Shown here: piece by piece, positions 37,643 through 49,717 of the stretch
How the letters are laid out: each line of letters opens with the position of its first letter
How positions within the stretch are numbered: position 1 is the first letter of the stretch
Source of the DNA: Rhexocercosporidium sp. MPI-PUGE-AT-0058
Lineage: Eukaryota; Ascomycota; Leotiomycetes; Helotiales
Direction of reading: 5' to 3'
NCBI GenBank assembly: GCA_020746875.1
Contig: JAGTJL010000038.1
Location: forward strand, 1 to 64,000
DNA: 64,000 nucleotides
Translations under genes and position numbers: made by a program
Notes under the pieces: generated by a model
Database searches by the model: none
Seen by the model: only the letters and a program-made list of their open reading frames with translations
What the model was told of the DNA's origin: nothing

Positions 37643-40600
37643 CTTTAAGCACTTTCTCGTCAGAAGTACCGATTTACGTATATTATATTATTTCTTACGC
37701 TTAAAGATTAAGTACTCAGCTTATAAGGCAGTATTATCAATATACTTTTATTATTCGCACTTATTATTAAAAGGAAAATCTACGAAAAAAGCGAAAATAA
37801 GAAAATGCCCGATGCTTAAGATTATTTAATATACGAACTTAAAGAAACTTTAAAAATTAAGCTTCTCGATACTTTTTAAGAAAACCGAAAGGACTTAAAG
37901 ACTCTTATTTTTTAAATAAAACTTTATTAGCACTTTAACGATAATAAATTCTTTATTAATAAAAACTACGCCTTTTAAACGGTATCGTACTTCAAAGGCG
38001 AAGCCATATAATAAATCGAGCCGTTTCTTAAGAATTACTTTAAAAACGAAGATATTTATAAAATTATATTCGTTATATAAATTATATTTAAAACTTAAAG
38101 AAGATTTAAGAAAGAGATTCGACGAATATTCGGCGATATTAATAAGATTAAAACGGCAGAAACCTACTTATACGGCTTAAAGCAAATTAATAGCGTAATA
38201 ACTTACGTTATGGAATTCCAGAAGCACGCTAATAAAACTAGGTAAAACTCTTAATTATTTATTAGCTATTATCGACAAGGACTTAAAGATTATATCCGAT
38301 TAAAACTCACTCGGACCGATCTTTAAGCTAAAGATATCCTTATTTTTATTAAATAAACCGTCTGAATTAATAACCGTTTACACGAGTTCAAACGTAAGTA
38401 ATAAACGTACGTAAAAAAAAGCTAAAAGTAATTTAGCTATTAATAAAATAAGGGACCCGATAATAGAACAACTTTAAAGATAACTGATAATTAGACTTTA
38501 TAAAATATAACGTTACTTATGAAAAAGAAAAAAACAAAGCCCGATAAGAGGGATTATCGAAAGAAGTTATAAGCAAGCGGCGCGAAAAGAAGCTATATTA
38601 CGAATATAATCTTCCGGGATATATAACGAGCTCGTATCGCAAAAAGAGCACGAAAAAGAAACAAATTAATTTCATAAGATAAAAAGCGTATAATATTACC
38701 GGTATATCCCTTCTTTTCTTATTAAAAGAAGTTCAAATTAGCGCTACTTATTGTTATATAATAATAAATAAGCTTAACGCTAATCACATCAATAATTAGA
38801 TCGAAGGTAATAGCGGTGAAAAAAATAGTAAATAAAGCGAAACAGACGATAATTATATCCGCTAATATATAATAAAACCCGAGTCCAGCAATTAAACTTA
38901 ATAAGACAAGCGATACGTTTAATAATAAGTATCCGAGATTATACGTAAAGTATAAAACTTAGAAAATATAATTAATATCGAGAGAAGCGAGGACTCGTAG
39001 TATTAAAGTAATATTATATTATTAAGACTAGTACTCTTTAGACTTTAAGAGTATAAGATCTGGCGAGTTACTTAGTAGGAGGAATATCCTACTCGCGAGG
39101 CTCTTAATATTAAGTATTAAATAAAGATATAAAGATCGCTTATATTGAATTAGGAATCGTTTTACGTGGAAGGCCGTAATAAAGCGAAGAATATAAATTA
39201 GTATTCCGGAGTAATTTACGTATCGCCTGAAAGACGGCGGACGTCGAGAATAACGTCTTCCGAACGTACGTTTAATTAATCCCGGTCGACGAGATACCGT
39301 TCCGATAAATAGCGACGTAAATAAACGTAAGAAATATATAAAAAATTATCGCAAAAATACTACGGAATCGAATATAAATTAACTCGCGAGACGACTTAAA
39401 AACTTATTATAAGAGGCCATTTAAATTATTCATACTTTTAAGAACGTACTAATTATACTGTATTTTTTACAAAGATCCGGAAAATCGGTAATAAGAAAAT
39501 ATATTAACCGAAAAGATTTACGTCGAAAAGATAAATTTACGTACGCTCGTAACTATAAGAGAAAGTAATTACTTAACCTTCGACGTCGATATTAAAAAAG
39601 TAAAATTATAAGTTATAATAGATTTAAGAGCGTAAAAGAATTTTATATCTTTTATTATTATAATTTAATATCTCTTACTTATTGAAATCAAAAAGGACGG
39701 ATATTAATTAATACTCGCCGACAGAAGACTTGCCGCGAACGGCCTAATCAATATATAAATAAGATTATTATATATAAGAATCGGCAGATATTCAGAATAT
39801 ATTCAGTTCGATATAACGCGAATTAAAAAATACGATATTATCTTAAGATTATTATAAATATAATTTTATAACCCGAAAATCGATTAGAAAATATAAAAAC
39901 TAAAGTTTAGTAATTATAAAAGCTATTTTTAAAATAAGAAATCAGCGAAAAGCTTTAAAAAAAGTTAAGCGCAACTTTTAAAAAAGAATTAAAAGATAAA
40001 ATAATAAGCTCCGCGACGGACGATATACCGTCGGAATATAAACGATTTAAAGTATTATTTAAAAAAGAATTAAGTAATAGTGCTTTACTTAAATACTAAA
40101 ATTACGATTATTAAATTAAATTAGCTAAAAGCACGAAGCTAATATTTTAATTATTACGGGAATACTTAATTATAAATTTAATAATAATCAAGAAGTATAT
40201 TAATAAAAACTTAATGAAAGAGTTTATTTAAGAATTTAAATCCCTTTAAGAAAATAACGTCTTTTTCGCAGCGAAGAAAGATAATAAATGAAGAATATAT
40301 ATCGATTACCGTCGATTAAACGATATTACTAAGAAAGATCGTTATATATTACTTTTAGTTAAGAAGTTACGCAATAAGCTTAGCGGCGCTAAGATCTTCA
40401 TTTAATTAAACTTACGAAGCGCGTATAATTTCGTAAGAATAATTAATAAGAAAAAAGAAAAAACAGTATTTTATATACGTTTTAATTATTATAAATATAC
40501 GATTATATTTTCGGATTAATTAACGCGCTTATTATATTTTAGCGTTTAATTAATAATATTTTATAATAATATTTAAACGTAGTATATATATATATATTAT

Positions 40601-40794
40601 TTAAACGATATTTTAATTTATTTTAAGATAAAGGAATAATACGTAAAAGACGTTACGATAATATTAAAGAAGCTAAGAGCTTCTTCGATACTCTTGAAAC
40701 CCGAGAAATATTATTTTTATAAAAAAGAAATCATTTTCTTAAGCTACGTAATTATTATTATAAGACTGAGTATAAACCCTTAAAAAGTAAAGAT

Positions 40795-41104
40795 TGTGAG
40801 AATAGGCGAGCCACTCAGAATGAGGAAGCGCAGTAGGTGAGGACACGTGATTAAAGAGAGAGAATTGCTTACTTACTTACTTAAAGAGCTAGAAGAGCTC
40901 TTTAATAATTATATATAAAATAATAGCTTTTCTAAAAGCTTTTACGACTACGTAATTAATTACGTAGCTTATATAAGCTACGTAATTAAATACAAGCGTA
41001 ATTTCCTGGAATACAAAGGTAATTTCCGGGCCGCGTAAGCAGTAGAAACTCCTTCGGCTATTCTAGGGTAAAATCGGCACGAGTTACCGAAGTCAAATCC
41101 AATA
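40795..41104 (-). mobile_element. Solo LTR (inverted) with target duplication AAGAT inside Gypsy RT
   Basis: On the plus strand it starts TGTGAGAATAGGCG and ends AATCCAATA, the reverse complement of the family start TGTTGGATT with one RIP change. AAGAT stands at 40,790-40,794 and 41,105-41,109. Deleting it and one duplication leaves the host frame L-S-I-N-P..K-V-K-I-I-V-E in phase. It is longer than its relatives because of an internal palindromic TACGTAATTA-type expansion near 40,950-40,990. Confidence 0.93.
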
Positions 41105-43924
41105 AAGATAATCGTCGAGTAAACTAAGCTTATAAATATTAAAAAAGTATAATTCTTCTTAAGATTTATTAACTTTTATCGACGATTTATTTAAAATTAC
41201 TTAAAAATCGCCGCGCTATTTACAGAATTAATATATAAGAATAAGGAATTCGATTAAAATAATAAAACGGAAATAGCCTTTTAAGATCCTAAAGAAACTT
41301 TTATTAATAAACTAGTCCTTATATCCTTCGATTTAAATAAGGAAATTATAATAAAAATAAACGCTTCCGATTATATTATTAAGGCCGTGCTAAGTTAATT
41401 AAACGAAAACGGCAGATAGTAATTAATTATATATTATTCGCGAAAACTCTTGCTAATAGAATTCAATTATAATATCTATAATAAAGAATTATTAAGAGCT
41501 ATAAACGTAATACGCGAATAAAAGGTTTATCTCGAGGGATCGCTTTACGAAATACGGATCTTAACGGATTATAAAAATCTTATTTATTTTATAATTATTA
41601 AAAAACTAAACTAATAATAAGTTTAATTATATAAAATACTTTTTATAATTAAGCTTCGATTTTCATATATTAAAAAAACAAAAAACGCTATAGCCGACGC
41701 TTTTAATAAGAAACCAGAGTATCTCGTAAATAAGATATACGAGTCGTATATTATATTCAAAAAAGATAATAACTCGCTAATAATTAATTATAAATAATTA
41801 ATAATAATAAATTAAATCCCTGAGAAAATCTGAAAAAGCTATATTAACGATTTAATAATAACCGAATAAAAGAAGTAATTAAGCGAAGGATTCTCTTTTA
41901 TTATTACCGGAGTCTTTTATATTAAAAACGAATTTATATTCTTATTTAAAACAGAATAAGCTTTATTAAAAAATAGCACGAGCTGCCGGGTTATAATTAT
42001 TAAGAAATAATTAAATATTATTAAAGCTTTTTAAGAAATATTATTTTTTAAAAATAAAAAAAGTAATTAAAAGCGTAATCTTATCTTATAATATATATAT
42101 ACAGAATAAGGCAAATTATTATATATTATACGAGCTTATGAAATCACTAACAATATTATTATACTTATAAAAGTCAATTGCCTTAGACTTCGTGGTCGAA
42201 TTACTTCCCTTGAAGGATCCGATAATTAAAATTATTTACGATTCGATTTGCGTAATAATACACAGAATAACGAAATACGCGTATATAATACCGGTATTAA
42301 GCACTTAAGACGCGCTTATAATAGCGTAAGTATTCTTTAAAACGAGTTTCGCAAATCACGGAATACTAAATAAAGTTATCTTAATTAAAGATAAATTCTT
42401 TACTTTAAAGTTTTAGAAAATATTAATATCGCTTTTAAAAATAAAACAGAAAATAGTAATAATATTTTACTTTTAGACCGACGGCTAAACAGAACGAATT
42501 AATTAAATAATAAAAACTTATCTTCGATATTATATATATTATAAATAAGACGACTAAATTCAACTGCTCTTAACCGCTTAATTTATATATAATAACGCAA
42601 ATTAAGAGATTATTAAAGTATCGTCGTTTTATACGAACTACGAGTATAACCCGTCGGCATATAATATACCGATTACGGATTAAAGGACTGCGTATAAAAT
42701 TATATTACGGAAAAATAAGCTTAAATAATTATATAACGAATTATTAATAGATATTTTATTTATTACATAAAGATTAGCTATTTATTATAATAAATAGCGT
42801 AATATAAGACTAACGCTAAAAAAAAGAGAATAAGATTTACTTACTTAAAAAAAATATCGCGATTAAGTAATTAAATAATAAATTAAATTATAAAAAACTA
42901 AAATTATTTAAAATTACAAAAGTCAAAGAGTTAGTTAATTATTAATTAATACTTTCGAAAACTATAAATATCTACTTAATATTTTATATATCTCTCCTCG
43001 AACTAGTACTACTAAGAGTATTACTCGCTCTTATTATAAAAGTATAATTAGTAAACCTAAATGCCGAATATAATATCGAAATTATCTTAAATTATTAATA
43101 TTTCCGCGGCGTCGCTAAGTATTTAATTAAATAAAAAAAAGTACTTATAATCCGAAAATACTTAAGAACTTAAGTTTAATTTCTATTATTTTAAGTAATT
43201 TTAAAAGTTTTATTTATAAAACTTAAATTTATTTAAAAAGTCGAATCCATAAAGTTAAGTAAAACCTGCTCGATTAAAAGGAACTCGGCGGAATCGACGA
43301 CGGATAACAGAATAAGCGAGCGAGTAATAAAAGCCTCTTGCTTTTTTTTCTCTATAGTTTCTTACGTTTTCATTTTCTTTAACTTATCTATATTTTTAAA
43401 GCCGTAATAAAACATTTCTGCTTTTCGCTTCTTTAAGAATTTCCGTTAATAAACTAAGTAATTAAAGCGACTCGCAGTTTTTTATAAAGCCGCAGTTATC
43501 TCTTCTTAAGCTCGTAAAAACTTATTATACGCAGCTTTTTCGGCCTCGCGCGTTAAACGCTTTTTTACTTTTAACTTATCTTTTGCCTTTTCGAGAGTAT
43601 CTTAACTCTTAATTAAAGGCATTTCGATATTATATTTCTTATTAACTCTAGTATATTTCAAGTAATAACGCGACTCGGAAGATATTATATACGTCTTATT
43701 ATTTCGGGTATAAAACGTATAAAATATTATTTTAAAACCGTTCTTTTTGATTTTATAAAATAAAGCAAATTATTCTCTTTTTTTAAAAAAAAATATCGTA
43801 TTTTTTTCTTTAATATATATTTATTTAATTATAATAAAAAGGAAAAATAACCGTAGAATATATATAATATTTCTTTAAATTATTTAAGCGTAAGAATTAC
43901 GTTAAGCTAAGAAAAGGATAATAT

Positions 43925-44387
43925 TGTTCGTAATACTTAGCCCCGAGATAATAAAATACTTAGGATTATAAGCTTAAGAAAATAAAAGTTTTAAAAAAAA
44001 AATACTAAGAAAATAATATTTTTAAAAGTATTATTTTAAAAGATTTTAATACTTAAAACTTATAAATTATATATTATAAAATTATTATTATTAATAAACG
44101 ACTAAAAGGCAGATAATCCCTTAAATTACGCGATTTCTTTACGTAATAACCGCTAAGATTAATAAACCGCCAGAAGTTCAGCGGCCTTAGCGATCGTAAA
44201 AGCACGAGAGATTCTATATAAGATTAGCACGTCTATTATTAAATAAGAGCTTCGTGCTTAATTAAAAATAATATCTTAATTATATTAATTATTATTTATT
44301 CTATTATACGTAATACACTTACTTCTCGATTATTAATATTAATATAACTTACCGTATCTACACCGAGTAAATACACGGACCGTGATA
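43925..44387 (+). repeat. 3' LTR of the full-length Gypsy
   Basis: It starts TGTTCGTAATAC after a purine-rich AAGAAAAGGATAATAT tract and ends CCGTGATA, where the last CA is read as TA. It is the direct repeat partner of 37,163-37,642. It keeps a few more C/G bases than the 5' copy near its 3' end. Confidence 0.82.
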
Positions 44388-44789
44388 GATTCTCGGTTAA
44401 TTTAGAGAGCCTCGCTTAACCTACTAAATAGAATAAAAAACATACTGTATTTCATTTATAGCACTTAATTAATAATAAATACTGGATTAATAAGCCTTAA
44501 AAATAACTTAGTAGTATTATAGTCTATTTGAAGATCAAAAATCAAAAAGTTTTATTAATAGAAAGCTTATTTATAAGCAAGTGTTTTGCATTTATTATCA
44601 AATTCCGAGTCCAAATAATAATCTAAAGAATTTAATACAGTTCTACTTATTACTTATTTAATGCGGTAGTTTATAAGTTGATTATTCTTTAATTTATTCT
44701 TTATTTATTAAAATACTCACTTATTTAATTTATTCTTATATTTTAAGAAAAAAGTCATTAATTAAATTAATCTAGATTAATTAATTAAA

Positions 44790-45045
44790 ATTAAATTAAA
44801 TCAAGTAAAATTTAATCAAAATTAAAATCAAATCAAATTAAATCAAATCAAATCAAATTAAATTAAGTAAAATTTAATCAAAATTAAAATCAAATTAAAT
44901 TAAATTAAATCAAATCAAATCAAATCAAATCAAATCAAATCAAATCAAATCAAATTAAATCAAATCAAATCAAATCAAATCAAATCAAATCAAATCAAAT
45001 TAAATTAAATCAAATCAAATCAAATCAAATTAATTAAATATTAAT
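44790..45045. repeat. ATCAA pentanucleotide satellite, right copy
   Basis: Long runs of ATCAA/ATTAA units, ending in the phrase AATTAATTAAATATTAATTGATT. That phrase also ends the left copy near 37,030-37,055, and both are followed by ATATAAGAGCC. Confidence 0.92.
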
Positions 45046-45302
45046 TGATTTACATAATTAATTTTGCTTACGTACGTCGTACGTACTTGCGTTTTATGTG
45101 CACGCATATAAGAGCCTTAATATAAGTGTGATTTCCCTGAATTATTACGTGCGATTATTAGATTTTTTAAAAAATAAAGACTTATAGTGTAAAAGCTTTA
45201 CCGAGAGCTATAAATTAGACGTATACGCTAGCGGCCGCTAAAGCGTATTAATTTCTGACTGCGATTCTTGCGTTTTAGATATTTTAATTAAATATAAGTT
45301 AT

Positions 45303-45374
45303 TACGTTTAATCGCTTTAATTACGGATTTACGTATAACTTAAGTGCGATCCGTAGCTCAAGCGATTAAACGTT
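45303..45374. repeat. Imperfect palindrome in AT-rich sequence
   Basis: The left arm TACGTTTAATCGCTTTAATT continues to ACGGAT. The right arm (45,349-45,374) carries ATCCGTAGCTCAAGCG and AAACGTTA. The loop is about 20 bp. It may be the end of a further degraded element; the surroundings (45,100-45,600) show no coding signal. Confidence 0.6.
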
Positions 45375-45599
45375 ATATACAGCCAACACAGCCCTTATTC
45401 GCTAAACCCAGTCCTGCTCCGCAGCTAAAGCATTTGCTGATATATTAAGCAGATTAACAGAAGTCAACTTAATTAATTATTTATTTACCCTGTAGCTATT
45501 TAAATATAATACTAGTAATTTCGATTTCTTCGGCTGCTTATTTAATAATACCGGCCATAAGTAGCAAAATAAAAAAGCTTGTCTATTTCCATATATTAT

Positions 45600-47021
45600 C
45601 AAGAAGAAAATGATATTTCTCTAGTAGTATTAAACTTAACTACAAGCCGTGGGAAGGTTAAACAAACACAACTATGTAAATCCTGGGGTTTAATAATTAA
45701 ATGCGGAGCTGTCTAGTCAGTACAAGTTCGTGGTTTCCTTAATATCAAACTTACCGTGCTCGACAAAATCGAGAAAGCAGCGGATGAAGATAAAAACATA
45801 AACGGAAGTACTACTGTGGAAGATACATTTCTTGATATTAAGAGGGGGAAATAGGGAGGAGAGTGATTATCTGCAGATTCCTTCTTCTACAATAGAAGGA
45901 ACGAGGCCTAATAATCATATAATAAGAGAAGTAGTATATAATAAGGTACGAGGAGGATTCTTAGGTTAAGAACTATAGATGAAATAAATCTAAAGATATT
46001 TTATATTTAAAAAGAGCAAAAAGTTAAGAAGAAAAAAATGAAAATATATATTAAATAAAATCTTCGTATATATAATACTGTTTAATTTTTTAAATAAAAA
46101 GAGTCTATTTAATAAAGTAATAAATAAATATCCCAGGGTCTTTCCCTCTACGCTACTTGAAGCAAAACAACCAAATATTCTCATTAAACCTACCTAAAAG
46201 TTTCGAGTATCAGCTTTCGACCTGCGTATATACTCCTCCCTTATCTATTCCAGATGTAGTAAGCAAGCAATAAGTAAGTAAATACTAAAACTACCAAATA
46301 CTACATTCGACCCTCCCTGATAGGTTCAGACGATGTTCTTTAGAATCTAAGATAAGAAGCTTCTTTTGTCTAAGTTATTGCCATAGTCTCCATATTCTCG
46401 ATGCATTGCTACGTATGTTATCTAACGTGCGCGCTAGGGATAATATTATAAATTTAATTACTATATCAAGAAGTATAATATTAACGTTGGGGTTCCTGAA
46501 TAAAGGGACGGCCTCGATCGTCTTTATCTACAGTGTGACGTACGTACCTGCATATCTCTGGATTAGCTTAGCTAAGAGACTAACCAAGTCGATTATCGGA
46601 CGGTAAATAGCTGGGTAAATGTAGAATTCCATGGCAGAGCTTCATTTCTGAATTTGAGGGCATATGGGATAGTGCAAGTATAGCAGCCTGCAGATCATCC
46701 GTACGTACTGTAAGTAAGTGACGGGAATTCCGTCCTGATGGGTTCCTGCATGTATATATCTGACAAGTGCTCACTCAGACGGAACATAAGGCAGAGGCGG
46801 ATACGAATGATAGTCTTGTTGTTAATTCATTCATTCGTTACTGATCTAATCTACTCGTATATCTCTGTCTATCCGTGTGTCTGTGTGTGTGTGAACGCCT
46901 TATATACAAATACATATCCTCCCATGCCCAAATTCAAAGAACGCCTCAATCGATTATTACAAAAACGCAGTCCTCCTCCTTTCCTCACTTACTTCCTTTG
47001 CAAAACCCTTAATATCCAACT
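45600..47021. other. Transition from AT-rich block to gene-bearing DNA
   Basis: CpA and TpG reappear and GC content rises across this stretch. No coding region is supported: the short frames here (45,990-46,184, 46,406-46,606) have non-ATG starts or biased composition. A short GTGTGTGT run lies near 46,885. Confidence 0.5.
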
Positions 47022-49717
47022 CTAAAATCCCCAGCCCAACTCCCGTAGCTCCTCGTATAGAGGATCACTCTCCTTCTCCTCTGCATCCTCCTCTTCCTCC
47101 TCCCACCCCGGGATGTGTGAGTCCATGCCACTATCGTCCGCACTCCATGCATTGCCAGATATCGGTGCAAGGACGCGTCTTTGATGGTCCTCGGTCTCGG
47201 TGGCAAAACCGGGTGATTGGTCGGCGGCGCGGTCATAACCGGCAAAAACATCCATTCGGATATTCGTGTTGATTGAAGGCGGGGGCTGGTGATTTGGGAT
47301 GATTTTTGGGTAGGTTCTGGGGTGTGGTGGTGGTGATGGTGGTGACGGTAGTGATGATGCGGTTGTGGTTATTTGGTGGCTGTTGGAAGGGGGGGAGGTG
47401 ATAGGGGAAGGATTGTAGTAAGTGAGGGAGGGGCTGAATCCTGAGAATAACGACGATGACAAGGACGACAAGGACGACAACGACGACGACGCTGTGTCTG
47501 ATGAGTATTCGAGACTTTGTACCGGGGAAGGTTTGAAGCTAGTGAATGCTGGTCCAGTCGAGTTGGGGAGAGTCTGCATGGGAGATACCGGATTTGATTG
47601 CATAGTAGACGTGCCAGAACCCTCGACCGAGGCAGCAGTAAAAGGACTGAGATCGCCAGAACACTGATCGGAAAGACTCGGTCCCGAGGGAGGGGAAGAG
47701 ATAGAATATGGCAAGGCCGACTCAATCGAGGTAAGGGGGGTTTGTGAAAGGGACACCGGATCCGACTGTATGGTGATAGAATCGGAGAGCCACCCGAAGT
47801 AGTTGTCGGAATTGGGGTCTTGATCTAGATCTGGAAAGAGATCGAAGTTGAGATCGAAGAGAGAGTTGTCTAGGTCATTTAGGCCGCCTAGCGTCAGTTC
47901 CTGGTGTTGGTGGACGTTGGCATTCCCGAAGTACTCGTCAGAATAGTCGTGATTCAAGTCCGGGAGCACAGGGAGAAGAGGGTTATTAAAGTCATTTGGG
48001 ACAGCTGGCATCTGAGTAGGAATACCAAAGTACTTGTCGAGACTAAGGCTTTGATCCGAGTCCGGTGATGAAAAGAAGGGAGAGTTGTCGGACGTGTTCG
48101 ACGTAGCTGGAACTTGATCCAGGTCCGGGCACAGAGGGAGTAGAGACTGGTCGCAGTTACGTAGTACAGCTGGCATCTGAGCGGGAATGCCAAAGTACTT
48201 GTCGGAACCGGGGCTGTGATCTGACTCCTGGAACAGGGGGAGAAGACATTCGTCAAGGTCATTTGGGACCACTCGAAGCTGCTCCTGTTGCTGATTGAAG
48301 TTGAATCGGGAAGTTTGGGGAGAAACTTCAATGAGATTGCGCAAGTATGAATCAAAGAGCTCTCTAGTCATCGTCTCGAAATCAGTGCCATCCGATCGTT
48401 GTTCCATCAAGCCCATTGGCCCACGAGAGTATTCCTCTGGTCTAGATTCTCCGGCGTTTCGCCCTTGATCAGCCACTTCTTCCGGACCAGGAAGATTCGC
48501 AGTCAGTCGCAGGCCTCCATGACGAGGTCGGATGTTTCCCCCAAAGCCGTATGGGCTCTTACCTCCACGACTGGCGTTGTGCACACTCTTGTAATTCCTG
48601 GCAACAGTAGGTGAAGGTCGATCGGGTGAGAGGCCGCATCGTGGAGCCGGCAGTAAAACAGAAGAGACCGGGGGCGTCGGGATCTTACTTGGTGCCTGGT
48701 GTCCTCGACAACGGCGTTTGGCCTTGGGAAGATCTGATCGGCCAGTTGAAGAAGTTTCCGGGGACAAAAGGTGTGGCGAAGGCGGACCAGTGTTGAAGGC
48801 GGGTGGGGTAGAGCATAGGAATGGGAGCCGAAACTGTAAGGTCCACTTGTAAGGCGAGCTGTGCACTGATTGTCGTTACCTTTTGCTTTACTGGCAGCTC
48901 CTTTCCTGCGAATTTGAAGTGGTGGCAGTGAAGGCTTCTGAAATTGGTGCTCTGGGTCGAGATCTGCTTCGTGAAGCTCTACCGAGGAGGCGTGTCGGAG
49001 ATGGTGATGATCATGTGGCACTGCATCACGCATATGACGGAAGGTATCCTCAAGAGGAGTATTGGGGATGATGCTAGGACTACCTGTGCTTTGCTTGCGG
49101 AGGCGGCTCGCCGAATGGCTTTTGTTGGAATTGTCATCTTCTTCCTCGACCGTATCCTCATTCTCGCTATCTTCGTCCTCATCTTCGGCCTCGTTCTGGA
49201 CATATTCCCGCTTTCGGGTAAGGTCTCCTAGCTTGGGAGGGAGATCGGATTTCTCATCCATGTCGGGGTTGTTATTGGCCTCTTTGTTCAGCATGATCTT
49301 TTGAAGCTTGGATGCTTTCCGAAGCAGCTTTACCACCACCAAATCGAGCACGTTTTGACCCTTATGATTCTCCTGGTCCCTTAATCGCCAAATGCCAAGT
49401 TCCGTGAGCAAAGGCTTCAGGCACTTCCTCGCTGTTGTCGACTTCTCTTCCCGGGAGTTCATATCCACCTGACTTGAGAACATATTTGTGTTAAAGGGGA
49501 TCGAGGGTAGAGGAGGGAGAGTGGTAGCACCGATATGGGTTTCGAGAAAAGTTTTGATGATTTCTTCGTGTTTATGGGTGAGTCGCAATCTTGTACTGCT
49601 AGTGATGGATTGAAACTTATGACAGAAAAGTACTGGCTGTGATTACGTATTAGTCAAGCGACTTACAATGGTTGTTATAAAACTCACATTGTCAAGAGAA
49701 GGCCTGTTTTGTGCCAT
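47022..49717 (-). CDS. Hypothetical acidic, repeat-containing, probably nuclear protein, four exons
   Basis: Model on the minus strand: 49,717-49,688, 49,636-48,880, 48,833-48,689 and 48,597-47,022. These total 2,508 nt and 835 residues with phases that agree. Intron 1 (51 nt, GTGAGT, branch GACTAAT) is strong. Intron 2 (46 nt) and intron 3 (91 nt) are inferred from a change of open frame. The protein is rich in Asp, Glu, Ser and Pro. A basic helical segment near residues 75-120 (K-L-L-R-K-A-S-K-L-Q-K) is followed by a long acidic run. The second half carries four degenerate repeats, each with L-P-x-L or D-L-D text and ending S/L-D-x-Y-F-G (DNA 47,790-48,275). Ser/Pro-rich sequence follows and then an acidic C-terminal tail ending E-L-G-W-G-F. 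I do not recognise a family; the composition suggests a transcriptional regulator or scaffold. Confidence 0.75.

Larger units (their letters stand above)
37163..44387 (+). mobile_element. Full-length Gypsy chromovirus relic with both LTRs
   Basis: Direct LTRs lie at 37,163-37,642 and 43,925-44,387. Internal plus-strand order, read through RIP stops, is as follows. Gag ends in a CX2CX4HX4C zinc knuckle, now all Tyr, at about 38,590-38,640. Protease is followed by reverse transcriptase, with Y-L-N-D-I-L-I-Y near 40,598-40,622 (first catalytic Asp mutated). RNase H lies at 41,240-41,740 with N-A-S-D-Y-I-I and L-T-D-Y-K-N-L. Integrase spans 42,100-42,900 and a chromodomain-like end lies near 43,010-43,170. 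A solo LTR (40,795-41,104) splits the reverse transcriptase. Flanks GAGTC (left) and GATTC (right) match at 4 of 5 bases. Confidence 0.88.

Noticed and set aside
47369..48355. Short minus-strand frames (118 and 133 codons) inside the nuclear-protein gene
   Set aside because: They overlap exon 4 in other phases; the long exon frame with repeats is the coding one.
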